From contig CAMFGH010000003.1 in the NCBI GenBank assembly GCA_945949875.1, forward strand, positions 26,916 to 90,915: 64,000 nucleotides of DNA. Direction: 5' to 3'. Position numbers and translations under genes: made by a program. The notes below the pieces were generated by a model. The model was given only the letters and a program-made list of their open reading frames with translations. It was not told where the DNA came from and ran no database searches. Of this stretch, positions 39,921 to 50,703 are shown one piece after another; position 1 is the first letter of the stretch, and each line of letters starts with the position of its first letter. This DNA comes from an uncultured bacterium. Its GTDB lineage: Bacteria; Bacillota; Clostridia; Lachnospirales; Lachnospiraceae.

Positions 39921-41297
39921 TTATACAAGGACCTTGGTCCAGATGCCGGAGCGAACCATAATAAATCCGATCAGTGCTTTTAAAACAATAACCGAGGTGC
40001 TGGCAAGGAAAAGCATTTCCAATGAAATAGCTGTATAGCGACTTAATACATAAGCAATCGGAATATTGACACACCACATGAAAAAGCTGTCAAATAAAAA
40101 AGTAATTCCGGTCTTGCCACCTGCACGAATGGTAAAATATGCCGCATTGGTGTAGGCATCTACCGGCATAAACAGTGCTCCGATCAGGATCAGCTGGGTA
40201 GCCAGATGACGCACATGTTCCGTGGTATTGTAGGCTTTTGGGAAAAGCCATGCCATAGACGCCAGGAGCAGTGCGATAATGATACAGGTCAGTACTGAAA
40301 AATGAACCAGTTTTGCATCGTCCTCTTTCGCTTTTTCGATATCTCCTGTACCAAGAATCTGTCCGATCATAATACCGATTGCATTTCCCATTGCCATAAA
40401 TGTAATGGAAAAGACATTCCAGATTGTGGATTGTATGTTTACTGCTGCTACAGCATCCAGACCACGTGTAGAATAACACTGGTTCAGCATGGCCATACTC
40501 ATGGCCCAGAGTCCTTCATTCACTAAAAGCGGCACACCTGTTTTTGTAATATTGACAACCAGTTTTCCGGGAATGGAAAAATGATAGAGAATCTTATTCA
40601 TATGGGAATACTTCTCTTTTTGGTGTTTTACTTTTATATATATAATGAAGAATTCTGCAAAACGGGAAATCACAGTAGCAATAGCTGCACCATTCACACC
40701 TAACATGGGGAATCCAAATTTGCCAAAAATCAAAAGATAGTTCAACACCAGATTCACAAATACTGCTACCAGTCCAGCTCTCATGGGAAGTATGGTTTCT
40801 CCGGTTTCCCTGAGGGTTCCGGCATAGGCCTGGGTAATCGCGTAGGGTACCAGACCGATCAGCATGATCAGCAGATATTCTTTCCCATACTGCAGGGTTG
40901 CCGCAATATCGGCAGCCGATTCATTTTCCTGCAAATATAACCCAATCAGGAAATCACCGGCAAAATAAAACACAAGGCATCCGATAACGGTCAGTAACAT
41001 GCAGATGACAATTTTAAATCGAAAGGTATTACGTATACCCTTTTCATCGCCCACACCGTAATACTGGGCTGTAAAAATCCCGGCTCCGGATATGGCCCCG
41101 AAAATAAATAAATTAAAAACAAAAATCAATTGGTTGGTGATAGCCACACCGGACATCTGCAGCGTTCCCACACGCCCGATCATGATATTATCCAACAGGT
41201 TTACGAAATTCGTAATACCGTTTTGTACCATGATAGGCACTGCTATCAGAAGCACGGATTTTAGAAATGCCTTATCCCCTATATATTTTTTCAACAT
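39921..41297 (-). CDS. MATE family efflux transporter
   Basis: IAVPIMVQNGITNFVNLLDNIMIGRVGTLQMSGVAI. Confidence 0.93.
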   Translation of the reverse strand: MLKKYIGDKAFLKSVLLIAVPIMVQNGITNFVNLLDNIMIGRVGTLQMSGVAITNQLIFVFNLFIFGAISGAGIFTAQYYGVGDEKGIRNTFRFKIVICMLLTVIGCLVFYFAGDFLIGLYLQENESAADIAATLQYGKEYLLIMLIGLVPYAITQAYAGTLRETGETILPMRAGLVAVFVNLVLNYLLIFGKFGFPMLGVNGAAIATVISRFAEFFIIYIKVKHQKEKYSHMNKILYHFSIPGKLVVNITKTGVPLLVNEGLWAMSMAMLNQCYSTRGLDAVAAVNIQSTIWNVFSITFMAMGNAIGIMIGQILGTGDIEKAKEDDAKLVHFSVLTCIIIALLLASMAWLFPKAYNTTEHVRHLATQLILIGALFMPVDAYTNAAYFTIRAGGKTGITFLFDSFFMWCVNIPIAYVLSRYTAISLEMLFLASTSVIVLKALIGFIMVRSGIWTKVLV

Positions 41298-41408
41298 GCT
41301 AAAAATCTATTCCCTTTATTGTATATTGTTCTTTTGTTTATATTTCTTTTGTAAATATTCTTCTTTGATTGATTCCAATCATATACCTTCCACATTATCT
41401 GTATATGA

Positions 41409-41957
41409 TTATCTGTATACGATCTTCTTTGCCATCTTCTCAGCAGCTTCTTTTCCCTGATACCGCTCTAATATAGCCAGACCAAACTCAATGGCTGCAC
41501 CCATCCCACGTCCAGTCGTAATATGATCTGATACAACTGCAGGCTGTTTTAACACATTTGCACCCTCCAGATGACTTTCAAACTCCGGGAAACTGCAGGC
41601 ATCCCTTCCTTTTAACATGCCCCTGTGGCCCAAAATACTGGGTGCTGCGCAGATTGCACTAATAGGACGACCTGCTTTATCAAATGCTTCCACCTGTTCC
41701 ATAAGAGGCTCAAAGGCTTCCAGATTTTTGGTGCCCGGCATGCCGCCCGGAAGCACGATCATTTCCACCTGATCAAAATCAATTTCATCAAAAAGCGCAT
41801 CCATCTTTACCGTCACCTGATGGGAGCTTGTCACATTATACTCTCCAGTAATTGATACCATTTTTACGGGAAGTCCTCCTCGTCTTAATATATCCACTAC
41901 AGTCAGTGCTTCTATCTCTTCATAACCGGTTCCAAAAAATACGCAGATATCTTTCAT
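41409..41957 (-). CDS. DJ-1/PfpI family protein
   Basis: VFFGTGYEEIEALTVVDILRRGG...VLPGGMPGTKNLE...AICAAPSILGHRGMLKGR. Confidence 0.94.
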   Translation of the reverse strand: MKDICVFFGTGYEEIEALTVVDILRRGGLPVKMVSITGEYNVTSSHQVTVKMDALFDEIDFDQVEMIVLPGGMPGTKNLEAFEPLMEQVEAFDKAGRPISAICAAPSILGHRGMLKGRDACSFPEFESHLEGANVLKQPAVVSDHITTGRGMGAAIEFGLAILERYQGKEAAEKMAKKIVYR

Positions 41958-42429
41958 TTTCCTTTTTCTCCTCTCTTCTGCTTTTTAACAATTTCCAGTT
42001 CAATCACTATGATCAGTCTTTATGGCTCAATATTATAACACAACCTTTTGCCACAATCTTATATCTTCATGTCTGGATTATATAGGACGCACAAAGCATC
42101 GTCCATATCTAGTGATTTTACCATGATTCCAATTTTTATCCAAGAGCCATTGTGAACATGTGAACTACTCTCTCATGGGCATCTCTCATTTCCATTTTCA
42201 AATGCCACAATTTTTAACATTATTCATGTAAACATGTAGAAAACAGTTGGTAGCGCCCTGAAATGATTCCTGTTATAATGTGTTAAGAAACATGGCAAAA
42301 GTTGGAATTTTCAGAAAAGTATGATCTGTAACACAAAGATTTGCTTCGTCAACCAGAATATGTCGTTTTTTAAGGTATCAGCCATATTTTAGAAGGGGTC
42401 TAAACCATATTTTATAAGGGAGCATTTGT

Positions 42430-43509
42430 ATGAGAAAATATTATTTAGACAATATCCGATTCGGAACAATCATTTTGGTCGTTATTTATCATGTTATTTA
42501 CATGTTTAACGGAATCCTGACAGCAGGTGTCATTGGGCCTATTACCACCATTCGTTATCAGGATGGCATACAATATCTGCTCTATCCATGGTTTATGGTG
42601 ATTTTGTTTCTCATCAGCGGTATGTGTTCCAGGTTCTATCTGGAGCATCATAGTGGCAAAGAATATTTTAAAGCAAGAACCAGAAAACTTCTGGTTCCCA
42701 GTACAATTGGTCTACTGGTATTTGGCTGGATTCAGGGCTTTCTTAACATGACGATCAGTAACGCTCTTACACCACTTACAGGTCAAGTTCCCGGAATTGT
42801 CATGTACCTCATCTTAGCAGTAACCGGAACCGGTGTGCTTTGGACCATCCAGGTTATGTGGATATGCTCCCTGATTCTCTTACTGGTACGACGCATAGAA
42901 AAGGACAGGTTGTATACCTTATGCTCAAAAGTAAATTTACCGATTTTATTGCTGCTGGTTATTCCGGTTTGGATTTCTGCACAAATCCTGAATATGCCTG
43001 TGATTAGCGTCTATCGTTTTGGTATTTATATTTTTTGCTTTTTACTGGGGTATTATGTATTCTCTCATGATGCTGTGATTGGCATTCTGGAAAAATACAG
43101 TATGCTACTTCTTATTCCGGCTATCCTGTTAGGTATCACATATCTGACCTGCTTTTGGGGTACCGATTATGCTTCGACTCCAGGAGTCAACACTCCACTT
43201 GCCATTTGCTATGGATGGTATGCATGCCTTACAATACTTGGATGTGGAAAAAAATACTGGGATAAAGCCAATGCTTTTACCAGGTATATGGCAAAGTCCG
43301 GTTTTGGACTGTACGTGTTCCACTATACCACCTTATCAGCCGCTGCCTATGCATTGACCTGGTTCACCAATACGCATCCACTGCTCATTTACCTGTTATC
43401 AGCTATTGCCGCTTTCGGTGGAGGCCTCTTACTGAATGAAATCATTTCAAGGATTCCCATCATCAGGTGGTGTGTTCTTGGCATGAAAAAGGAGAAAAAC
43501 AATGTTTAA
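42430..43509 (+). CDS. Acyltransferase 3 family membrane protein
   Basis: MRKYYLDNIRFGTIILVVIYHVIYMFNG; multi-TM. Confidence 0.88.
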   Translation: MRKYYLDNIRFGTIILVVIYHVIYMFNGILTAGVIGPITTIRYQDGIQYLLYPWFMVILFLISGMCSRFYLEHHSGKEYFKARTRKLLVPSTIGLLVFGWIQGFLNMTISNALTPLTGQVPGIVMYLILAVTGTGVLWTIQVMWICSLILLLVRRIEKDRLYTLCSKVNLPILLLLVIPVWISAQILNMPVISVYRFGIYIFCFLLGYYVFSHDAVIGILEKYSMLLLIPAILLGITYLTCFWGTDYASTPGVNTPLAICYGWYACLTILGCGKKYWDKANAFTRYMAKSGFGLYVFHYTTLSAAAYALTWFTNTHPLLIYLLSAIAAFGGGLLLNEIISRIPIIRWCVLGMKKEKNNV

Positions 43510-43915
43510 AGATAATCTGATTTCCCTACGAAAACTAAATCATTTATCCCAGGAAGAACTGGCAGAAAAGTTAGGCATCAGTCGTCAGACTTTATCCAAA
43601 TATGAAACCGGAGAGTCTGTTCCCGATATTGAAAAATGTAAAGCCATTGCTGATGTCTTTGGGGTCACTTTAGATGATTTAGTAAATTACGAAAACTCCG
43701 AATATGGTCTCTATGTCCCACCCAAAGGAAAGCACATGTTTGGCATGGTAAAAGTGGGGGATAAAGGACAGATCGTAATCCCAGCAAAGGCAAGAAAGCT
43801 GTTTCAGATTAGCCCCGGGGATAACCTGATTATCTTAGGTGATGAATCACAGGGGATTGCCATGCTGAAGGAAGATAGTTTTCTTTCCATCCTCAATGAA
43901 ATGCGAAAATCGTAG
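43502..43915 (+). CDS. XRE HTH + AbrB/SpoVT-like domain transcriptional regulator
   Basis: LRKLNHLSQEELAEKLGISRQTLSKYETGESVPD; VKVGDKGQIVIPAKARKLFQISPGDNLIILGD. Confidence 0.92.
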   Translation: MFKDNLISLRKLNHLSQEELAEKLGISRQTLSKYETGESVPDIEKCKAIADVFGVTLDDLVNYENSEYGLYVPPKGKHMFGMVKVGDKGQIVIPAKARKLFQISPGDNLIILGDESQGIAMLKEDSFLSILNEMRKS

Positions 43916-43982
43916 GATAAAATGATGTGCAAAAGTGATATACTGAAAAGAAAGAAGTAATGAAATTCGGAAAGGCATTCCC

Positions 43983-44474
43983 ATGGAAATCGAACGCAAA
44001 TTTTTATTAAAAAAAATCCCATTTGATCTGAACTCCTGTCAGTATCATATCATTGAACAGGGCTATTTATGTACGGATCCGGTAGTCAGAGTCCGCAGGC
44101 AGGATGATGAATATTATATGACTTACAAGGGAAAAGGTCTGATGACCAGAGAAGAATATAATCTCCCATTAAATAAAGAAGCTTATGATCATCTGGTTCA
44201 AAAGGCGGATGGTAATATCATCTCCAAAAAGCGTTATCTGATTCCTTTAGCAGAAAAAGATATCAATTCGGAATGTGCCGCGCTTTTAAATGGGGAATCT
44301 CTGGTCATAGAACTGGACCAGTTTGCACCGCCCTTTGCACCGCTTATGCTGGCTGAGGTAGAATTTCCAAATGAAGAATCTGCCCTTGCTTTCCGGATGC
44401 CGGACTGGTTTTCGGAGGATGTAACGACGGATCCTGCCTATCACAATTCCAATATGTCACGAAGAATAATCTAA
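43983..44474 (+). CDS. CYTH domain protein
   Basis: MEIERKFLLKKIP...VRVRRQDDEYYMTYKGKG...LAEVEFPNEESA. Confidence 0.92.
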   Translation: MEIERKFLLKKIPFDLNSCQYHIIEQGYLCTDPVVRVRRQDDEYYMTYKGKGLMTREEYNLPLNKEAYDHLVQKADGNIISKKRYLIPLAEKDINSECAALLNGESLVIELDQFAPPFAPLMLAEVEFPNEESALAFRMPDWFSEDVTTDPAYHNSNMSRRII

Positions 44475-44551
44475 ATTGTAATATTTGATAAAATAGCTTC
44501 TTAATCGTATGAACAGCAAAAAAGTTTTGCAAATCCTCAACAAATAAAGCA

Positions 44552-45595
44552 TCAGCCATTTACCGCTTTGGTGGATTCCCGGATGATAAGTTCTCCCGGG
44601 AAAACCAGGTGCTGATGTGCTTTCTTTCCTGTCATAACATCAAACAGCAGATTTGCTGTTGCTAATGCCATATCCTTGGTGGGCTGCTTTAAGGTGGTTA
44701 GTCTGGGATTGTAATAATCTCCCAGTGCAATTCCATCGTAACCGATTACGGAAACATCCTGAGGTACCCTGATTCCCGCCTCCCGAAGTGCCCGGCAGGC
44801 ACCGATTGCAAGCACGTCAGAAATGGCAAAAATAGCAGTGAATTTTGTTCCTCTTGCCAGAAGCTCTTTGGTCACCACGTAACCATTTTCCATGGAGAAC
44901 TGTTCATACTGCTCCCCTTCATGCAGGGCACAGATCAGATTCTCCTCCACTTTTCTTCCATGCTGCATATAAGCTTCCCGGTATCCGTCCAGACGCAGTT
45001 TTCCAACGCTTCGGTCTTCTGATTTTGCAGTAATAATGGCAATGTCTTTATGTCCAATATCGAATAAGAAATTAACAACCTTGCTGCTTTCCGTTTTATC
45101 GTCTACAGAAATACTGGAGTAGATTTTTTCATTTAATTTTTCCGGCTGTGTACCCGCTGTACTGAAGACAAAAGGTACGGATAACAATCTGAGTTTTTCT
45201 TCTGAGTGTGCAAATTCGCCACCCAGGAAGATGATGCCGCGAAGTCTTTTTTCTTTTACCAGCTCCAATGCCACATCTACTTCGTCTTCACGGGATTCTA
45301 CATGGTGCAGCACCATGGAATACCCTCTTTTTTCAATTTCAGCCTCAATGACTTCGATCATATCGGTAAAGAAAGGATTGGTAATACCTTTCACCAGCAC
45401 CGCAACACTATTCGCTTCTACTCTTTTTAAGTTTCTTGCACTGTTGTTGGGAACAAAGCCATTCTCCTTGATCACCTGAAGAATCATTTCCTTCGTTTCC
45501 GGATTGATATCCGGATGATTATTCAGTGCTCTGGATACCGTACTCACTCCGACACCACATAATTTTGCAATATCCTTAATCGTTATCTCTGACAT
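44552..45595 (-). CDS. LacI family transcriptional regulator
   Basis: MSEITIKDIAKLCGVGVSTVSRALNNHPDINPETK. Confidence 0.95.
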   Translation of the reverse strand: MSEITIKDIAKLCGVGVSTVSRALNNHPDINPETKEMILQVIKENGFVPNNSARNLKRVEANSVAVLVKGITNPFFTDMIEVIEAEIEKRGYSMVLHHVESREDEVDVALELVKEKRLRGIIFLGGEFAHSEEKLRLLSVPFVFSTAGTQPEKLNEKIYSSISVDDKTESSKVVNFLFDIGHKDIAIITAKSEDRSVGKLRLDGYREAYMQHGRKVEENLICALHEGEQYEQFSMENGYVVTKELLARGTKFTAIFAISDVLAIGACRALREAGIRVPQDVSVIGYDGIALGDYYNPRLTTLKQPTKDMALATANLLFDVMTGKKAHQHLVFPGELIIRESTKAVNG

Positions 45596-45606
45596 ACTTT
45601 TTTCCT

Positions 45607-45618
45607 TAGCTTAAGCTA
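45607..45618. promoter_or_regulatory. Perfect 12-bp palindrome TAGCTTAAGCTA upstream of LacI gene
   Basis: Read directly; operator role is inference. Confidence 0.4.
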
Positions 45619-45680
45619 TTTCCGATCTATCACTTTCTTTTATCAATAAAATCGAATCGTTGACTTTTATTGACATAATA

Positions 45681-47162
45681 TTACCTTTTTTTGCGTCCGT
45701 ATAATTTTACCATCATATTCATCTTTTCTGCAAGGTCTTTCGGTATATCACCCTTACATAATCTCCATTTCCAGTTGGTTCCAATGGTAGATGGTTTATT
45801 AATACGAGCTTCATTATTATATCCCAGATAATCCTGAATCGGAATAACCACCGTATCCGCAGTAGATGCCAGGGCTGTTCTGAGAAGTGCCCATCTGAAA
45901 TCTTTTCTACGTTTTACCCCCACATATTTCATGGCGAAGGATACATCCGCACGACTTGCAGACTCCAGCCACCCTTCAATGGTATCATTATCGTGGGTAC
46001 CGGTGTATACCACACTGTTATGTAAATAATTGTGTGGCAGATAATCACTGGGTTCTCTGGAATCAAAAGCAAAGAGAAGAACCTTCATACCCGGATAGCC
46101 GGTCTTTTTCACCAGCTTTAATACAGACGGGGTTAAAAATCCCAGATCCTCTGCAATGACTTCTTTATTTCCCACTTTTTCCTTCATTACCTGAAAGATT
46201 TCATACCCCGGTCCTTTTTCCCAGTGACCGTTCTCTGCAGTAGGATCTCCATAAGGAATGGAATAGTATTCGTCAAATCCTCTGAAATGATCGATCCGGA
46301 CAATATCATACAATTTGTAGCAGTGGGCAATACGACGCATCCACCATTCATATCCGGTTTCTTTGTGATATTCCCACTTGTAAAGGGGATTTCCCCAAAG
46401 CTGACCGGTTGCAGAAAAAGCATCCGGAGGACAGCCTGCCACTCCTAATGGAACATTGTCCTGATCCAGCTGGAAAAGCTGGGGTGCTGACCAGGTATCT
46501 GCTGAGTCAAATGCCACATAAATCGGAATATCTCCTACAATACGGATTCCCTGTTCGTTGGCATATTTTTTCAGTGCAAACCACTGCTTACTGAAGCAGA
46601 ACTGCTGGAATTTGTAAAAAGTGACTTCCTCTGCATATTTTTCCTGATAAGCCTTCATGGCCTGAGGCTGTCTCATTTTAATATCCGTATCCCACTCCGT
46701 CCAGCTCTTTCCACCAAAAGAATTCTTTACTGCCATATACAGTGCATAATCATCCAGCCATGCTGCATTTTCTTCACAAAATGCTGTAAATTCCGGATCC
46801 TCTGCAATACCGCTTCTTTCATAAGCTGTTCTCAGGATCTTGAATCTGCTGAAATATATTTTTTCATAATCAATATATCTTTCATTATCGCCATAATCTG
46901 ATGCTTCACACTCTTCCTCGGTAAGCCACCCTTTTTCGATCAATTGCTCCAAATCGATAAAATAAGGATTTCCTGCAAAGGTAGAAAAGGACTGATAAGG
47001 GGAATCTGCGTAACCGGTAGGTCCTAAGGGCAGAATCTGCCACAATGTCTGTCCGGCCTCTTTTAAAAAGTCTACAAATTCATAACATTCTTTGGAAAAT
47101 GTTCCAATCCCATATTTGGAGGGAATACTTGCGATCGGCAATAAAACTCCACTTCTTCTCAT
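45681..47162 (-). CDS. malQ: 4-alpha-glucanotransferase
   Basis: MRRSGVLLPIASIPSKYGIGTFSKECYEFVDFLKEAGQTLWQILPLGPTGYADSPYQS. Confidence 0.96.
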   Translation of the reverse strand: MRRSGVLLPIASIPSKYGIGTFSKECYEFVDFLKEAGQTLWQILPLGPTGYADSPYQSFSTFAGNPYFIDLEQLIEKGWLTEEECEASDYGDNERYIDYEKIYFSRFKILRTAYERSGIAEDPEFTAFCEENAAWLDDYALYMAVKNSFGGKSWTEWDTDIKMRQPQAMKAYQEKYAEEVTFYKFQQFCFSKQWFALKKYANEQGIRIVGDIPIYVAFDSADTWSAPQLFQLDQDNVPLGVAGCPPDAFSATGQLWGNPLYKWEYHKETGYEWWMRRIAHCYKLYDIVRIDHFRGFDEYYSIPYGDPTAENGHWEKGPGYEIFQVMKEKVGNKEVIAEDLGFLTPSVLKLVKKTGYPGMKVLLFAFDSREPSDYLPHNYLHNSVVYTGTHDNDTIEGWLESASRADVSFAMKYVGVKRRKDFRWALLRTALASTADTVVIPIQDYLGYNNEARINKPSTIGTNWKWRLCKGDIPKDLAEKMNMMVKLYGRKKR

Positions 47163-47194
47163 CTCTAACTAACCTTTCCATTGTCATAGTAACT

Positions 47195-48106
47195 TTAACC
47201 CTTTACTGCACCTGCAACAACACCTTCGATGATATATTTCTGACATACTGCGTAGAAAATAATGATCGGAATAATCGCAAGTACCAGCATTGCCATCATG
47301 GCACCCATATCAACGGAGCCATAACCGCCTTTTAAGTACTGAATTGCAATCGGAATGGTTTTGTACTTTTTGATATCCAAAACCAGGTAAGGAAGCAGAT
47401 AGTCATTCCAGATCCACATTGCCTGTAAGATTGCTACCGTAATGCAGGTTGGTTTCAAAATCGGAAGGACAATTTTGAAGAATGTCTGAATCGGATTACA
47501 TCCATCTATCATGGCGGCCTCTTCGATTTCCAGCGGAATCGCTTTTACAAAACCACAGAACATGAAAACCGCAAGACCGGCGCCGAATCCCAGATATACC
47601 AGGATGATACCCAGAGGATTATCAAACCCTAACATATCCGCTACCTTTGATAAACTGAACATTACCATCTGAAATGGAATGATCATGGAGAATACGCAAA
47701 GATAGTAAACCCCTGCTGTAAATTTTGTTTTTACTCTGGTGATATACCAGCCACACATGGATGTGCAGATGATGATAACCAGTACAGAAGCTACGGTAAT
47801 GAAAAGAGAATAACCAAATGCCTTGAAGAAATCAATCTTTTCAATACCACCAATATAGTTATCCCAGTGAACAAAGGATTTTTTACTGGTAAAGAAAAAC
47901 TGTTCCAGTGCAGAACCACCCTTGGATCCTACGGAAGATGCCAGTTTAAATGGTTCTTTATTGATAAATGTCTTCTTCTTAAAAGAGTTGATCAGCACGA
48001 TAAAGATCGGTGAAACCCAAACGATGGAAAGAAGGGTAAAAAAGATGGTAAGCGGTGTACCATTTTTCGCTTTTCTGACTGCACTTACATTACTATCTTT
48101 TGCCAT
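47195..48106 (-). CDS. Carbohydrate ABC transporter permease (MalG-like)
   Basis: EEAAMIDGCNPIQTFFKIVLPILKP EAA motif; operon context. Confidence 0.92.
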   Translation of the reverse strand: MAKDSNVSAVRKAKNGTPLTIFFTLLSIVWVSPIFIVLINSFKKKTFINKEPFKLASSVGSKGGSALEQFFFTSKKSFVHWDNYIGGIEKIDFFKAFGYSLFITVASVLVIIICTSMCGWYITRVKTKFTAGVYYLCVFSMIIPFQMVMFSLSKVADMLGFDNPLGIILVYLGFGAGLAVFMFCGFVKAIPLEIEEAAMIDGCNPIQTFFKIVLPILKPTCITVAILQAMWIWNDYLLPYLVLDIKKYKTIPIAIQYLKGGYGSVDMGAMMAMLVLAIIPIIIFYAVCQKYIIEGVVAGAVKG

Positions 48107-48948
48107 TACTGCTGCACCTCCTTTGTTCTTGTTGCTCTAAGCTGAACCAGAGCAATGATCGCAACTAAGATAAAGAATACAACTGCCTTAGCCTGACCTA
48201 CACCTTCCCATCCATTTCTGCCATAGAATGTGTTGGTAATATTCAGTGCCAGAAGTTCTGACTTGTTAGATGGCTCACCGGCTGTCAACGCCAGGTTCTG
48301 GTCATAAAGTTTAAATGAGTTGGTCAATGTTAAAAAGCTACAGATTGTAATGGAAGGCATTACCATTGGCAGTGTCACATTTCGAAGAATCTGCCTGCTG
48401 GATGCGCCGTCAATTTTTGCCGCTTCGATCAGTTCCGGCGGGATATTCTGAATACCGGCAATATAAATGATCATCATATAACCGATCTGCTGCCAGTTCA
48501 TTAAGATTACCATACCCCAGAAACCAATGGTGGAAGAGTATGTAAGTGTCAGATTAAGCCGAAGCAGAATACCGTTAAAGATCAGCTGCCAGATATAACC
48601 AAGTACGATACCACCAATCAGGTTTGGCATAAAGAAAACCGTACGGAATGCATTTGTTCCCTTAATTCCCTTTGTAAGGAGCATGGCAATTGTAAAAGCA
48701 ATCACATTAATCGTAACCACGGTTACGATCGTGAACAATGCTGTATACCACAACGCATGAATAAAGGTTTCATCATGCATAAACTTAATATAATTGTCCA
48801 GTCCGACAAAGTGTGCATCTGTGATCGTGGTAAACTCACAAAAGGAGAGGTAGATACCAACCACAAACGGAACAATGAAAAATACTGCAAACGCTACCAA
48901 TGTTGGCAGAGCAAAAACAGGGAAATATTTCTTAATTGCTTTTTCCAT
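48106..48948 (-). CDS. Carbohydrate ABC transporter permease (MalF-like)
   Basis: ELIEAAKIDGASSRQILRNVTLPMVMPS; start at MEKAIKKYFPVF (48948). Confidence 0.92.
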   Translation of the reverse strand: MEKAIKKYFPVFALPTLVAFAVFFIVPFVVGIYLSFCEFTTITDAHFVGLDNYIKFMHDETFIHALWYTALFTIVTVVTINVIAFTIAMLLTKGIKGTNAFRTVFFMPNLIGGIVLGYIWQLIFNGILLRLNLTLTYSSTIGFWGMVILMNWQQIGYMMIIYIAGIQNIPPELIEAAKIDGASSRQILRNVTLPMVMPSITICSFLTLTNSFKLYDQNLALTAGEPSNKSELLALNITNTFYGRNGWEGVGQAKAVVFFILVAIIALVQLRATRTKEVQQ

Positions 48949-49077
48949 ATGCCAATCCTTTCTTACCGGATAAAAACCGGATGTGTTTTTACGCAAAAGA
49001 GGTGAACGAATATCCGCGAACATTCGCTCACCTCATATTGTATCATTTATTACTTCAAAAACTTATCTTTTTTCAAA

Positions 49078-50481
49078 TTAATTATTTGCTGCTGCGTATT
49101 CTTTTGCCCAGCCATCAACAAAAGCTGTTTCAACTGCACTCCAGTCGCCTGTTCCCTGAGCGTATTCCAGAAGTGCGGAACCTACGTTGTCTTTCCATGT
49201 TTCAGAAGGAATGGTAGCGAAGTTCCATGAAACTGCTGTCTTACCTGCTGCGATATATTCATCAGCTGCCTGAATCAGTGGATTGCTTGCTGTATAGCCA
49301 TCATCAAATGTCTTGAATGGTGTTACAAAGCCCATTTCGTTAGCCATTGCGTTACGTCCTGTATCAGATGTGATTACCCATTCCAGGAATGCGATGGTTG
49401 CATTGATATCATCTTCAGAAGCCTTTGCATTTACACACCAGTAGTTTTCAGAACCTGTACAAAGACCCTGGTTTTCTTCTCCTTCAGCACCGATGTAAAT
49501 TGGAAGCATGCCAAGTTCATCATCTGCTAAGGAACCGTCATTCTGGATATCACCATATGCCCATGTACCATTCTGATAGAATACTGCATCACCGTTACAG
49601 AATTCAGCTACAGCATCATCACCTTTCTTGGAAGAAAGAAGTTTGCTGTCACAGGTAGCATCTGTAATGTACAGATCCCAGATCTGTTTGTAGTTGTCAA
49701 GGTATGTACCTTCGATCGCATCTGTGGAACCAATACCTTTGTCTTTGTATTCATAGTAGATTGGAAGGTTTGCAAGGTGTGTTTTAAATCTCCAGTCGGA
49801 AGAAGAATCCATACCTGCAGATGTGAATGCACCTTCCACACCAAGTTCATCTTTTCTGGCCTGAATATCATCAGCTACCGCTTTTAAGGTATCGAAGTTA
49901 TTGATTTCAGAAGCGTCGGAAATCACTGCTCCATCCAGTGCACAGTAGTCAGCAAGTAATGTCTTGTTGTAGATGATACCATATGTTTCGATAACGTATG
50001 CGATACCTTTTACTGCACCATCTTCGATCAATGCGAAGTCATCACTCTTTAAGTTTTCATAAAGTGCTGTATCTTTCAGATCGTAGCAGTAATCTTTCCA
50101 TGTAGCTAAACCAACCGGACCGTTAACCTGGAATAAGGTAGGAGCTTCTGTTTTAGCGATTTCAGATTTTAATGTAGATTCATATGAGTTACTAGCTGCT
50201 GTAGAAACAACTACAGGTACTCCTGTAAGTTCTGTATATTCTTCAGCCAGTGCTTCCCACTGTTCAGCCTGTTCCGGTTTGAAGTTTAAGTAGTAAACGG
50301 AACCTTCTCCGGATTTCTCTGCTGCTTCTTCTGCAGCAGCTGCTTCAGTTTCCTCGTCCACTTCCGGAGCTGCTGTTTCTGTTTCTGCAGCCGGTGCTTC
50401 TTCTGCTTTGCTGCCACAGCCAACAAGCAGTGTGGAAACCATTGCTACGCTAAGTAATGCGCTTAAAAGTTTCTTTTTCAT
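49078..50481 (-). CDS. Carbohydrate ABC transporter substrate-binding lipoprotein
   Basis: MKKKLLSALLSVAMVSTLLVGCGSK lipobox. Confidence 0.93.
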   Translation of the reverse strand: MKKKLLSALLSVAMVSTLLVGCGSKAEEAPAAETETAAPEVDEETEAAAAEEAAEKSGEGSVYYLNFKPEQAEQWEALAEEYTELTGVPVVVSTAASNSYESTLKSEIAKTEAPTLFQVNGPVGLATWKDYCYDLKDTALYENLKSDDFALIEDGAVKGIAYVIETYGIIYNKTLLADYCALDGAVISDASEINNFDTLKAVADDIQARKDELGVEGAFTSAGMDSSSDWRFKTHLANLPIYYEYKDKGIGSTDAIEGTYLDNYKQIWDLYITDATCDSKLLSSKKGDDAVAEFCNGDAVFYQNGTWAYGDIQNDGSLADDELGMLPIYIGAEGEENQGLCTGSENYWCVNAKASEDDINATIAFLEWVITSDTGRNAMANEMGFVTPFKTFDDGYTASNPLIQAADEYIAAGKTAVSWNFATIPSETWKDNVGSALLEYAQGTGDWSAVETAFVDGWAKEYAAANN

Positions 50482-50578
50482 AATGAGTTTCTCCTTTTCT
50501 GATTCAAATGAATTGTTTCATCCGGCAGAGTCATTTTTCTTTATAGGTGTAATTCCCCTTTTCTTGTTTCCCTTTGCC

Positions 50579-50662
50579 GGTACCGTTTTCGGTAACGCTC
50601 TCTTCAACGCTTCCGGTACCGTTATCGGTATCGCTCTCGGTATCGTTATCGGTAACGTTTCC
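50579..50662. repeat. 12-bp tandem repeat x7 (consensus GGTAnCGnTnTC), LacI-operator-like units
   Basis: GGTACCGTTTTC GGTAACGCTCTC TTCAACGCTTCC GGTACCGTTATC GGTATCGCTCTC GGTATCGTTATC GGTAACGTTTCC. Confidence 0.92.
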
Positions 50663-50674
50663 GAACATGGCTTT

Positions 50675-50703
50675 ACTATAACACCGGACTTACAATTTGG
50701 CAA
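50675..50703 (-). promoter_or_regulatory. Sigma-A-type promoter for the sugar ABC operon
   Basis: Minus: TTGCCA-N17-TATAGT, ending just before the 12-bp repeat array. Confidence 0.7.

Noticed and set aside
42382-42421. Short repeat CCATATTTTAgAAGGGg / CCATATTTTAtAAGGGa upstream of the acyltransferase
   Set aside because: Real 23-bp-period repeat, but short and overlapping an SD-like site; too little to support a function.
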